The notes below the pieces were generated by a model. The model was given only the letters and a program-made list of their open reading frames with translations, was not told the origin of the DNA and did not search any database. A stretch of 34,762 bases of DNA from Vampirovibrio chlorellavorus (GTDB taxonomy: Bacteria > Cyanobacteriota > Vampirovibrionia > Vampirovibrionales > Vampirovibrionaceae). The translations under genes and the position numbers were made by a program. The stretch covers positions 1-34,762 of the forward strand of contig CAIPMU010000019.1 of NCBI GenBank assembly GCA_903866275.1, written 5' to 3'. Positions 1 to 6,560 of the stretch are shown one piece after another (the stretch's first letter is position 1; each line of letters opens with the position of its first letter).

Positions 1-74
1 CTACCCATCACCTGATCTGGGAAACAAGCCCAAATTAACTCCCACTCCTGCTCACTTAATCTGCGGTATGCCAT
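1..74 (-). CDS. IS5-like transposase, N-terminal fragment cut by the window edge
   Basis: Reading the minus strand from an ATG at 74 gives 24 codons with no stop before the window edge. The peptide begins MAYRRLSEQEWELIWACFPD. This resembles the N-terminal DUF4096 segment of IS5-family DDE transposases, typically RxLSDEQWELIxPLLP. A purine-rich GGAG lies about 11 bases upstream of the ATG. A transposase of this type would cut and join the ends of its own element. The DDE catalytic residues lie outside the window, so intactness cannot be judged. The family call rests on this short motif alone and is tentative. Confidence 0.6.
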   Translation of the reverse strand, partial: MAYRRLSEQEWELIWACFPDQVMG

Positions 75-138
75 TGAAAACGCTGCTCCAGTTCAACCAG
101 ACAGCCAATATTCTACAACGAACTTACCGGATAGGCTC
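1..138 (-). mobile_element. Partial insertion sequence (IS5-like), left part outside the window
   Basis: The transposase start at 74 is preceded on the minus strand by about 64 untranslated bases. These begin near 138 with GAGCCTATCCGGTAAG, which looks like the terminal inverted repeat of some IS5-family elements. The exact end is not proven, because the other end lies outside the window. TAG at 139-141 could be part of a short target duplication. The sequence beyond 141 changes to AT-rich DNA. Confidence 0.45.
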
Positions 139-254
139 TAGAAGGTGCTTTTAAAAAAAACACATCGGATTGTGAAGATACTATAAAATGAATTATTAAA
201 TTTCCATTATTTAAAGTGTTCAAAACAGCTGAATTTTATTTGAAAGCCTGGTCA

Positions 255-707
255 ATGAAAGACAAGAAAACGTACATATTCAATACAATATTCACGCCGA
301 GAGACAAGCTAATTCGGATACTAATTGAACTTATTGTCGGACTGTTTGTTGGTGTGACTAATTACTGGATGTTCAAGGCGCCATTGCCTGTGTCTTTGGT
401 GCTTAGTGTTGTTTTAATGGCATGGTATCATTGGGTGGTGAGTTTCTTCTGCAAAATTTCTGTGCAGGACGAGGGTTTGGTAATTGGCAAACAAAAAATG
501 TTTGATTCCCAGCTGGTTCGATGGGATCAGATTGAGTCTATTGAAGTTTACAAAAAAAAGTCTGGTATTTTCAAGCTGACTTACAGGCCCAGGACTTTTC
601 TGAAATTTTTCACTCAAAAAAGAGTCTCTGGTCTGCTAGTAGATGACCCAGCACGCTTCAAAGCTGCGGTTGAATCATTATCAGACTTTCGCATTGAGTG
701 GTCTTAA
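255..707 (+). CDS. Small membrane protein with PH-like (YcxB/bPH-type) domain
   Basis: The protein is about 150 residues. A hydrophobic hairpin of two membrane segments (LIELIVGLFVGV and SLVLSVVLMAWYHWVV) is followed by a soluble part. That part reads like a bacterial PH-type domain: short strands around GLVIGKQKM, then LVRWDQIESIEVYKKKSG, ending in a helix (ARFKAAVESLSDF). The ATG at 255 has a weak GAAAG 8 bases upstream. An in-frame GTG at 216 would add 13 residues but has no visible ribosome site. Codons are much more A/T-ending than in etfAB downstream, and an insertion-sequence end lies upstream, so recent acquisition is plausible. Function unknown; the domain call is by pattern only. 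Confidence 0.6.
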   Translation: MKDKKTYIFNTIFTPRDKLIRILIELIVGLFVGVTNYWMFKAPLPVSLVLSVVLMAWYHWVVSFFCKISVQDEGLVIGKQKMFDSQLVRWDQIESIEVYKKKSGIFKLTYRPRTFLKFFTQKRVSGLLVDDPARFKAAVESLSDFRIEWS

Positions 708-709
708 CG

Positions 710-814
710 ATGTTTAGTCAACTAAAAAAGATACTATTGCTGAAATGGTTGGGCTTGCGTCTTTTTGAATGGATTTCGATTCTGATTATATTGAAATGGG
801 TTTCCGAGTTCTAA
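710..814 (+). CDS. Possible 34-residue hydrophobic peptide
   Basis: An ATG two bases after the stop of the preceding gene opens 34 codons ending in TAA at 812-814. The peptide starts MFSQLKKILLLKWLGLRLFEW and stays hydrophobic with scattered Lys and Arg, as in small membrane peptides. The tight spacing suggests translational coupling, and the terminator at 882-911 would close a two-gene unit. No recognisable family. It could equally be a chance ORF in AT-rich DNA. Confidence 0.3.
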   Translation: MFSQLKKILLLKWLGLRLFEWISILIILKWVSEF

Positions 815-881
815 TCACCCCTACCAAAAGCGCCATTTGACACAATGCGAGGCGCTGGACTGGCAGTTCTCTCAAACAGAG

Positions 882-911
882 ATCCCGCTTGCGAAAGCGG
901 GATATTTTTAC
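882..911 (+). terminator. Intrinsic terminator after the AT-rich genes
   Basis: A perfect 9-bp stem (ATCCCGCTT at 882-890 and AAGCGGGAT at 895-903) has a 4-base loop and is followed by ATTTTTAC. This separates the AT-rich unit from etfB. Confidence 0.8.
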
Positions 912-1014
912 TAAAGTAGTGCATGAGCCGTGAACATCGGTGCGCGCATGTTATCCAAGCCTTGTAGTATGCACTGCAACCCAGCGGGGAAGCTGATTTA
1001 TAGAGAGGGTCGCC

Positions 1015-1803
1015 ATGAAGATCGTGGTTTTTATCAAACAGGTTTTAGACAACACCAAGCTGAAGTTCAGCGACGGCAAGCCCGTATTGGACGGCGTGCC
1101 GATGATGATCAACCCGTTTGACGAGTACGCACTGGAAACCGCGCTGCGCTTGAAAGAGCAAGCAGGCGGCGACAGCACCGTGACCGTGCTGACGCTGGGC
1201 GCGGCCAACGCCAAGGACATCATTAAAAAAACCATCGCCGCCGGGGCCGATGATGCATTTTTGCTCTCCGATGGGGCCTTTAACGAGGGCGATAGCACCA
1301 GCAACGCCTACGCGCTGGCTCACGGCGTGAAGTCACTGGTGCCGGACGCGCAGATTTTTATTTTCGGGCAAGTGGCGCTGGATGATTTCGCCGGGCAAAC
1401 TGGCCCTAAAGTGGCCGAGATTCTGGGGTTGCCCAGCGTGACCTTTGGCAAAAACGCCGAGCTGAGCGGCAACACCCTCAAAGTCACGCGGGAATCAGAA
1501 CGCGGCACCGAGACTTACGACATGCAGCTCCCCGGCGTGGTGTGCATGATGAAGTGTGATTATGAACTGCGTAGCTCCAATATTAAAGGCGTGATGAAGG
1601 CCAACAAGACCGAGATCCCCATCAAAACCCCCGCCGATCTGGCGCTGGAACCGGCTTTGGTGGGCGCGGCAGGCAGCAGCACCCGCGTGGACAAAACCTG
1701 GCAACGGCCCGCCAAGCCCGGCGGCAAAGTCGTGGATGGGGCGGATGCCAAGGCATCGATTGGCCAGTTGCTGGACTACCTGAAAGAATCCAAGGTGCTG
1801 TAG
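1015..1803 (+). CDS. etfB: Electron transfer flavoprotein subunit beta
   Basis: This 262-residue protein starts MKIVVFIKQVLDNT, the standard EtfB N-terminus, and continues with the family pattern MINPFDEYALETALRLKE. EtfB pairs with EtfA to form the heterodimer that carries one FAD and passes electrons from dehydrogenases to the quinone pool or to bifurcating enzymes. The segment near residues 105-155 (VPDAQIFIFGQVALDDFAGQ, then GLPSVTFGK) is typical. Length matches the family (about 250-265). An AGAGAGGGT ribosome site precedes the ATG by about 5 bases. etfA follows after 194 bases, an unusually wide gap for this pair, with no acyl-CoA dehydrogenase or ETF-QO nearby to name the electron donor or acceptor. 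Confidence 0.95.
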   Translation: MKIVVFIKQVLDNTKLKFSDGKPVLDGVPMMINPFDEYALETALRLKEQAGGDSTVTVLTLGAANAKDIIKKTIAAGADDAFLLSDGAFNEGDSTSNAYALAHGVKSLVPDAQIFIFGQVALDDFAGQTGPKVAEILGLPSVTFGKNAELSGNTLKVTRESERGTETYDMQLPGVVCMMKCDYELRSSNIKGVMKANKTEIPIKTPADLALEPALVGAAGSSTRVDKTWQRPAKPGGKVVDGADAKASIGQLLDYLKESKVL

Positions 1804-1997
1804 TGGCATCTGCTGCAATGGCCTGAGAAGGGATTGCGCCCGGTGGATTTGTTTCCAGCCAACAGAGACGGGATTCAAACTCTGGTCTAAAGCCGAATGA
1901 AATTGAATTCAGGATCTAATCAGGCCGAACATTTTCTGCTTTTCCGAAAGACATTTCGCGAGCAGCGAGCAACGATTGAGCGAGAGGACTTAAAACC

Positions 1998-3014
1998 ATG
2001 AGCGATTTTCAAGGCGTTTGGGTGGTTGCCGAATTAACCGCCGAAGGACAACTCAGCGAAGCCAGCCAAGAGTTGATGACTCCCGCACGTCTGCTGGGCG
2101 ATAAGTTGAGCCAGCCCGTCATCGGGGTGATTCTGGCGGGCAGTCAGGATGCAGCTCAGGCCGTGGGCCTGTTTGGCCAGTTGGGTGCCAATCAGGTGCT
2201 CATCCTCACCGGCGATGCCCTGAACACCTATCAAGTGGAAGCATACAGCGCCGCCCTATCGGATGCGATCAATCAGCGCAAGCCTAATATTGTGTTGTTC
2301 AGTGCGACCACGACGACCGCCGATTTCGCGCCGCGCGTGGCCATTCGCACGAAAGGCGGCCTCATCACCAACGCCAGTGATTTGGATCTGGGTGCGTCCG
2401 GCTCCGTGGAAGTCACCCGTTCCTGCTACGCGGAATCCCTGCTCTCCAGCGTGAGCGCCAGCGCGAAACCGCAGTTGATCAGCATTAAAAAGAAAGCCTT
2501 TCCCAAGCCGGTGGCCGATAGCGCGTACACGGCCAGCGTGGAAACCCTCGCCCTCGATTTATCCGGTGTGCAGACGCGCGTGAAGCTGCTCTCCGTGCAA
2601 AGCGATGAGAATAAAGGGGCCAAAAAGCTGGAAGAGGCGGACATCGTAGTCTCCGGTGGGCGCGGCCTGAAGGGGCCGGAAAACTTTCATCTGGTAGAAG
2701 AGTTGGCCGCAGCACTGGGGGCCGCCGTGGGCGCCTCCCGCGCGGTGGTGGATGCCGGTTGGCGTCCCCATGCCGAGCAAGTGGGCCAGACCGGGAAGAC
2801 CGTTAGCCCCAAGGTGTACTTTGCGCTCGGGATTTCCGGGGCCATTCAGCATCTGGTGGGCATGAACACCAGCCAAATCGTGATCGCCATCAACCGGGAC
2901 GAGAACGCGCCCATCTTCAAGCTGGCCGATTTCGGCATCGTGGGCGATACCACGGAGATTGTGCCGGAACTGATCCGCACCATCAAAGAGCAAAATCTGG
3001 TGCTGCACGTTTAA
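1998..3014 (+). CDS. etfA: Electron transfer flavoprotein subunit alpha
   Basis: This 338-residue protein has an N-terminal alpha/beta domain. Its C-terminal FAD domain shows the EtfA signature: VVSGGRGLKGPENF, then GASRAVVDAGWRPHAEQVGQ, PKVYFALGISGAIQHLVGM and IVIAINRDENAPIFKLADF. These residues bind the FAD shared with EtfB. The ATG follows GAGAGGACTTAAAACC, an acceptable ribosome site. A strong terminator follows at 3077-3116, so etfBA looks like a self-contained transcription unit. No fused ferredoxin domain is present, so nothing in the sequence points specifically to an electron-bifurcating type. Confidence 0.95.
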   Translation: MSDFQGVWVVAELTAEGQLSEASQELMTPARLLGDKLSQPVIGVILAGSQDAAQAVGLFGQLGANQVLILTGDALNTYQVEAYSAALSDAINQRKPNIVLFSATTTTADFAPRVAIRTKGGLITNASDLDLGASGSVEVTRSCYAESLLSSVSASAKPQLISIKKKAFPKPVADSAYTASVETLALDLSGVQTRVKLLSVQSDENKGAKKLEEADIVVSGGRGLKGPENFHLVEELAAALGAAVGASRAVVDAGWRPHAEQVGQTGKTVSPKVYFALGISGAIQHLVGMNTSQIVIAINRDENAPIFKLADFGIVGDTTEIVPELIRTIKEQNLVLHV

Positions 3015-3076
3015 GACGCTGAATCTATTCCAGTTTTCAGCCATCAGAGCGCTCAAACTAAAGATAATGCCATTCA

Positions 3077-3116
3077 AAACAGCCCTCCGTATTGAAAAAC
3101 GGCAGGGCTGTTTTTT
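3077..3116 (+). terminator. Intrinsic terminator after etfA
   Basis: The stem AAAACAGCCCT (3077-3087) pairs with AGGGCTGTTTT (3105-3115). An inner CCGT/ACGG pairing extends it, with one bulged C at 3104. The descending arm runs into a T tract. Strong rho-independent form, 60 bases after the etfA stop. Confidence 0.9.
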
Positions 3117-3188
3117 GCTCTCTGCTGAAATTCGGAGCAATCTGAAGATAACTCAACAACTTTTAAGCCCAACTGGCCAAAAGCAATT

Positions 3189-3210
3189 TATAATTAGACA
3201 GTGTCGTCTA
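3189..3210 (+). promoter_or_regulatory. Candidate -10 box and short inverted repeat upstream of the cNMP-binding gene
   Basis: A perfect TATAAT lies at 3189-3194. Immediately downstream is the inverted repeat TAGAC-6-GTCTA at 3195-3210, about where transcription would start. No good -35 is visible. A related arrangement occurs at 6418-6435. The repeat could be an operator; this is inference. Confidence 0.4.
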
Positions 3211-3286
3211 ATCATCCGGCCTTGGCTGGTAAACGGCAAAAACAAAGACACGCCAGCGAATCCGTCAACCGGGAGGCCATTTTTCA

Positions 3287-3664
3287 ATGACTTTGCAAAC
3301 GTTTTCCGCCGGGGAAGTGATTATTGCCGAAGGGACATCGGGTAGCCATTGTTTTTTGATTGAGGAAGGACAGGTCCTGATCTGCAAAACGCTCTTGGGT
3401 AAGCAACGAATTCCCATTGCCACCCTGGTCAGCGGCGAGTTATTTGGCGAAATGTCCCTGTTTGACGAAAGCGGCATTCGTTCCGCTTCGGCCATTGCCG
3501 AAACCGAGGTGACGGTCCAGCTCATTCCTCGCGAGACTTTGAGTCAAGCCTTGAGTGAAACCCCTACCATTATTCAAGCCCTGTTAAAAACACTCAGTTC
3601 ACGCCTCGCGCAAACCTCACAACAGAACACGGACTTGAAAGCCATTTTGAAGACTGGCCAATAA
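3287..3664 (+). CDS. Stand-alone cyclic-nucleotide-binding domain protein
   Basis: The 125-residue protein is essentially a single CRP/PKA-type cNMP-binding domain. The phosphate-binding cassette is clear at residues 50-70: GELFGEMSLFDESGIRSASA, with the conserved Glu55 and Arg65 that contact the cyclic nucleotide in the family. The barrel precedes it (AGEVIIAEGTSGSHCFLIEEG), and a short helix (LLKTLSSRLAQTSQQ) follows. There is no helix-turn-helix, so it is not a full CRP-like regulator and probably acts on a partner protein. The ATG follows GGGAGGCCATTTTTCA. It stands alone, with a -10 box 90 bases upstream and a stem-loop after its stop. The actual ligand is unknown. Confidence 0.88.
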   Translation: MTLQTFSAGEVIIAEGTSGSHCFLIEEGQVLICKTLLGKQRIPIATLVSGELFGEMSLFDESGIRSASAIAETEVTVQLIPRETLSQALSETPTIIQALLKTLSSRLAQTSQQNTDLKAILKTGQ

Positions 3665-3721
3665 CTGGGCTGAATCACTCAGTCCACTCATTCTAAATGC
3701 CCCTAAAACTCAGTATTCAAC

Positions 3722-3752
3722 CTGTAAAACCGGTCTTAACCCTGTTTTACAG
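3722..3752. terminator. Stem-loop between convergent genes
   Basis: A perfect 9-bp inverted repeat (CTGTAAAAC at 3722-3730, GTTTTACAG at 3744-3752) with a 13-base loop lies between the cNMP-binding gene and the minus-strand mini-protein gene. There is no clean T tract on either side, so its role as a two-way terminator is only possible. Confidence 0.4.
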
Positions 3753-3778
3753 TTAACTGAACTCCGACTAGGTGCCTA

Positions 3779-3949
3779 TCAGAAGCGCATTTTCAAACTT
3801 CTGTAACCCATATAGCCTGCTGTCGCCAGACACATTAATGTCGAAGGCTCCAGTCCGGGCGTAGAATGAGGACTAGCCGCCATTGCTGGTAGCGCGGAAG
3901 TTGCCACCAGAGCAATCAATAATACCAGAGAATGAGATTGATATTTCAT
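3779..3949 (-). CDS. Tiny exported protein with exosortase-type C-terminal sorting signal
   Basis: From the ATG at 3949 (GGGGG about 6 bases upstream) the product is 56 residues. A signal peptide (MKYQSHSLVLLIALVATSA, cut likely after AMA) leaves only about 32 mature residues. Nearly all of that is a PEP-CTERM-like tail: the motif TPGLEPS, a hydrophobic stretch (TLMCLATAGYMGYRSL), and a basic end KMRF. The tail aligns with that of the mini-protein at 4134-4355 over TPGL[ED], L..LA[ST].GY.G...LK.R. The exosortase gene lies 600 bases away on the other strand, so this is a likely substrate. A longer ORF from 4039 exists, but its extra 30 residues do not look like a signal peptide. Confidence 0.65.
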   Translation of the reverse strand: MKYQSHSLVLLIALVATSALPAMAASPHSTPGLEPSTLMCLATAGYMGYRSLKMRF

Positions 3950-4133
3950 TGAGACCCCCACAGTTGTTATTTGCAGTATGGCATTGATGATGGATGACTT
4001 AAATCCCCCGTTGGATCTAAATCTCCTGAATTCAACCAATAATCAGAAAAAATTCGGATTTACATTTGAACATAATTTTAAAACCAAAGTAACACGAAGT
4101 GCTTTCTATGGATTGATAGCGTGATGCAGCCTT

Positions 4134-4355
4134 TTACTTTCCGATCAACCGGCGGGCTTTGAGCCATTGGGCACCAAAATACCCAGTAGAGGCAAGCGCG
4201 GAAAGCATTGGCGCATCCAGACCAGGCGTAGGACGAGGTCCACCATTGCCATTGCCGTTACCATTGTTGCCGTTGCCATTACCGGCATGAACAACAGGCA
4301 TCAGAAAGAACAAAAAAATCAGACTCACAGTTAAAAGCAACCCTTGCTGACGCAT
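4134..4355 (-). CDS. Tiny Asn-Gly-repeat exported protein with exosortase-type C-terminal sorting signal
   Basis: The product has 73 residues. A signal peptide (residues 1-24, ending VVHA) is followed by an Asn-Gly repeat (GNGNGNNGNGNGNGG, residues 25-39), then TPGLDAP, a hydrophobic segment (MLSALASTGYFGAQWL) and a basic tail (KARRLIGK). This tripartite tail is the layout exosortases recognise. The usual Pro-Glu-Pro is replaced by Pro-Gly-Leu-Asp. A good ribosome site (GAGGG, 9 bases before the ATG) supports the start. The Asn-Gly run is encoded by hexamer-like repeats at about 4243-4283, which could vary in number by slippage. It is divergent from the exosortase gene, with 189 bases between them. 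Confidence 0.7.
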   Translation of the reverse strand: MRQQGLLLTVSLIFLFFLMPVVHAGNGNGNNGNGNGNGGPRPTPGLDAPMLSALASTGYFGAQWLKARRLIGK

Positions 4356-4544
4356 GTGAATTACCCTCAGTTGTCGTGCTATCTCTTTTATTATTACAGC
4401 AGTAACAAGATAAATTAACCCCTCATTTATAGGAGCCCCTAATTCTCCTATCGAACGTTACAATATATATAAAGTCGCAGCTGATCGCTCATGACAGACA
4501 AAGTCATCAAAGCAGGTCTCCCCTAGCCTCAGACTGGAGCCCGA

Positions 4545-6224
4545 ATGGCCAGCCAAGCAGAATCTGGTTCAACACAAGATCCACACCCATTGCCCCCAGA
4601 CCCTTTCAAAACTGCCAGGTCGCAGTTTAGCCTGAGTGTGGGCGTAACGCTGCTCTTGTTCATCACACTAGCCTTTCCCACCCTAACCACATGGTGGACC
4701 ATCCTCAATCAACGCCCCCTATCTGAGAACACGCCCCAATACCTCACCGTTCTGTTTTTGCTGGGAAGGCTTTGGCAAGCCGGAGCCACACGCAAACACC
4801 TCCCCCCGGTGAATGTTTCCGGTAACAGGGCAGGCATACTTGCATTGGGTATCACTGGCCTGGTCTATGTTGTCAGTGTCTGTCTGTCTATTAAAGTACT
4901 CATGTTTACCAGTCTGCTGGCCTTGCTGGCCAGTTTGTGTCGCATCAGCCTGGGTCGGGTTATCTTTCAGCGGTGTATTCCCGGCTTTCTGTTTGCGCTG
5001 TTTTTGTTACCCCAGTTCCCCACGGATATTCGGACCGCCATCAGCCTTCCTTTACAGCTCATTTCAACCCAACTGGCCACGGGACTAGCCTCTCTGTTTA
5101 TTCCCATTCAGACCCTGGGGAACATTTTCTACATTCGGGGGGAGGCTTTTGAAGTGACCGTGGCCTGTAGCGGCCTGAATACCTGGGTGGGTTATCTGTT
5201 TGCGGGAATGTTGGGGATGTTCATGGGCCATTTCAGCTGGGGAAGAATGCTACGCCTCCTGATCGGGGCGCCATTGCTGGCTCTGACGGGGAACGCCCTT
5301 CGACTCTGGATTACTGCGCTAGTCGCTTACTGGGTGTCCGCCGACACGGGCATGGCCATTCACACCAATTTGGAATTCGTGTTGTTTCCGCTGGGGTTGT
5401 GGGGCATGGTGCTGGCCGAACGAGCCATTCAACGGCGCTGGCTTCAGACACCTGCCATGGCCGATTCGGCTTTAACCCCAGGAGATCCAGTTTCCGAGAG
5501 GGCTGCCAACGCGCAAACCAATATAAACGCTGTCAACCCTGAATGGCGCCCTGCACGCTTTACCACAAAGGGCACCGTGCTGTTGGTTCTCATGCTGATT
5601 ACGCTGGGCGTGTGGTTGCCGCAATTCAATCCGCCCGCCGATAGCACAAATCAAAGCCAGTCAGGGAAAACTTTACCGGCGATTCCCATGAAGATTGGTG
5701 ATTGGAAAGGTCATGACCTGCCCCTGCTCCATGATGAGGCCAGTATTCTGGCCCCGGCCCAGCTCACCAGCCGGGAGTATCAGCTGCAGCCTGGCCCTTC
5801 TGCCGACCGCAAGGCGCCACAGTCCATTATTTGGCTCAACCTGCTGGAAGCCACCTCCATGAACACGCTGCACAATCTGGTAGACTCTCTGATTGCTTCG
5901 GGAGCCAAACCCACACTGCAGGGAACCCTGACACTGTCCACCCCAAAAGGCCCCTTGAAGGCTTCCTGGTATCACTGTGTGGATGAGACAGGAAAACCCT
6001 ACTATTTGCTGCTGTGGTACGAATGGCCCGGTGGCAATGCGGATAACCGCTGGCTATGGTACTGGCATGTCCTCAGCCTGAAGCTCCAGAAACGGGAGCC
6101 CACCTGGCGACTGGTAGAAATTGCCGCACCGGCCAGCGAGAATGACGCCAGTCCGGCTCAGGCCCAAAAACTGGCTCAGCTGAAAGCGTTTGCTGCAGAA
6201 TTGTACGCTAAAACCACGCCCTAG
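4545..6224 (+). CDS. Exosortase fused to a C-terminal EpsI domain
   Basis: Of 559 residues, the first ~295 form a multi-pass membrane exosortase. This is a cysteine transpeptidase-like enzyme that cleaves C-terminal sorting signals of exported proteins. The catalytic triad is visible: Cys208 (TVACSGLNTW), Arg253 (GNALRLW) and His273 (MAIHTNLEF). After a linker and another membrane segment (about 342-360), residues 376-555 match EpsI/DUF3485 (PMKIGDWKGHDLPL, later ASWYHCVDETGKPYYLLLWY). EpsI is usually a separate gene beside the exosortase in exopolysaccharide loci, but fused forms are known. Start chosen at ATG 4545 with GGAG 6 bases upstream. Two candidate substrates lie divergently upstream and a glycosyltransferase follows. 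The subtype cannot be fixed from sequence alone. Confidence 0.92.
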   Translation: MASQAESGSTQDPHPLPPDPFKTARSQFSLSVGVTLLLFITLAFPTLTTWWTILNQRPLSENTPQYLTVLFLLGRLWQAGATRKHLPPVNVSGNRAGILALGITGLVYVVSVCLSIKVLMFTSLLALLASLCRISLGRVIFQRCIPGFLFALFLLPQFPTDIRTAISLPLQLISTQLATGLASLFIPIQTLGNIFYIRGEAFEVTVACSGLNTWVGYLFAGMLGMFMGHFSWGRMLRLLIGAPLLALTGNALRLWITALVAYWVSADTGMAIHTNLEFVLFPLGLWGMVLAERAIQRRWLQTPAMADSALTPGDPVSERAANAQTNINAVNPEWRPARFTTKGTVLLVLMLITLGVWLPQFNPPADSTNQSQSGKTLPAIPMKIGDWKGHDLPLLHDEASILAPAQLTSREYQLQPGPSADRKAPQSIIWLNLLEATSMNTLHNLVDSLIASGAKPTLQGTLTLSTPKGPLKASWYHCVDETGKPYYLLLWYEWPGGNADNRWLWYWHVLSLKLQKREPTWRLVEIAAPASENDASPAQAQKLAQLKAFAAELYAKTTP

Positions 6225-6398
6225 TTCGTCCACCACCATTGAATATCTCAAGAACCCACGTCAGTGTGTGGCGTTATGCATTGTGACGTTCTCCAACATG
6301 ACGCGTTGAACTTAATGAAAAATTGTAAACATTTCACCTCAAAGCATCCGGTTTTTGTCAGGGAAAAAAACCGTCAAGATACAGCGCCTAAGGGACGA

Positions 6399-6435
6399 TT
6401 GACACCGTCGTTTGATTTATATTGGACACTGTAGT
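6399..6435 (+). promoter_or_regulatory. Candidate promoter in the 336-base gap before the glycosyltransferase
   Basis: The gap 6225-6560 holds no gene. It contains TTGACA at 6399-6404 and TATATT at 6418-6423, only 13 bases apart, which is short for a housekeeping promoter. GGACACTGTAGTCTG follows at 6424-6438 and resembles the sequence after the -10 box at 3189. The rest of the gap is AT-rich leader with no other clear structure. Confidence 0.35.
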
Positions 6436-6560
6436 CTGTAAATCCTGTCTTAAATTTTGTTTTTATTTAGATTGAGTGTTCGAATCTTGGGGAATTTTTC
6501 ATAGACAGGGTATCAGTTATCAGGAATGAGGCACACGAAATTCCTGCTTCGAAGGTGAAT

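Noticed and set aside
951-1304. Long antisense frames over etfB, etfA, copA and leuC
   Set aside because: They lie opposite strongly recognisable genes and their translations have no family pattern; they follow from GC-rich codon structure.
6470-6500. tRNA-like GTTCGAATC segment
   Set aside because: No acceptor or anticodon stem pairs around it. No tRNA, rRNA or CRISPR array was seen anywhere in the window.
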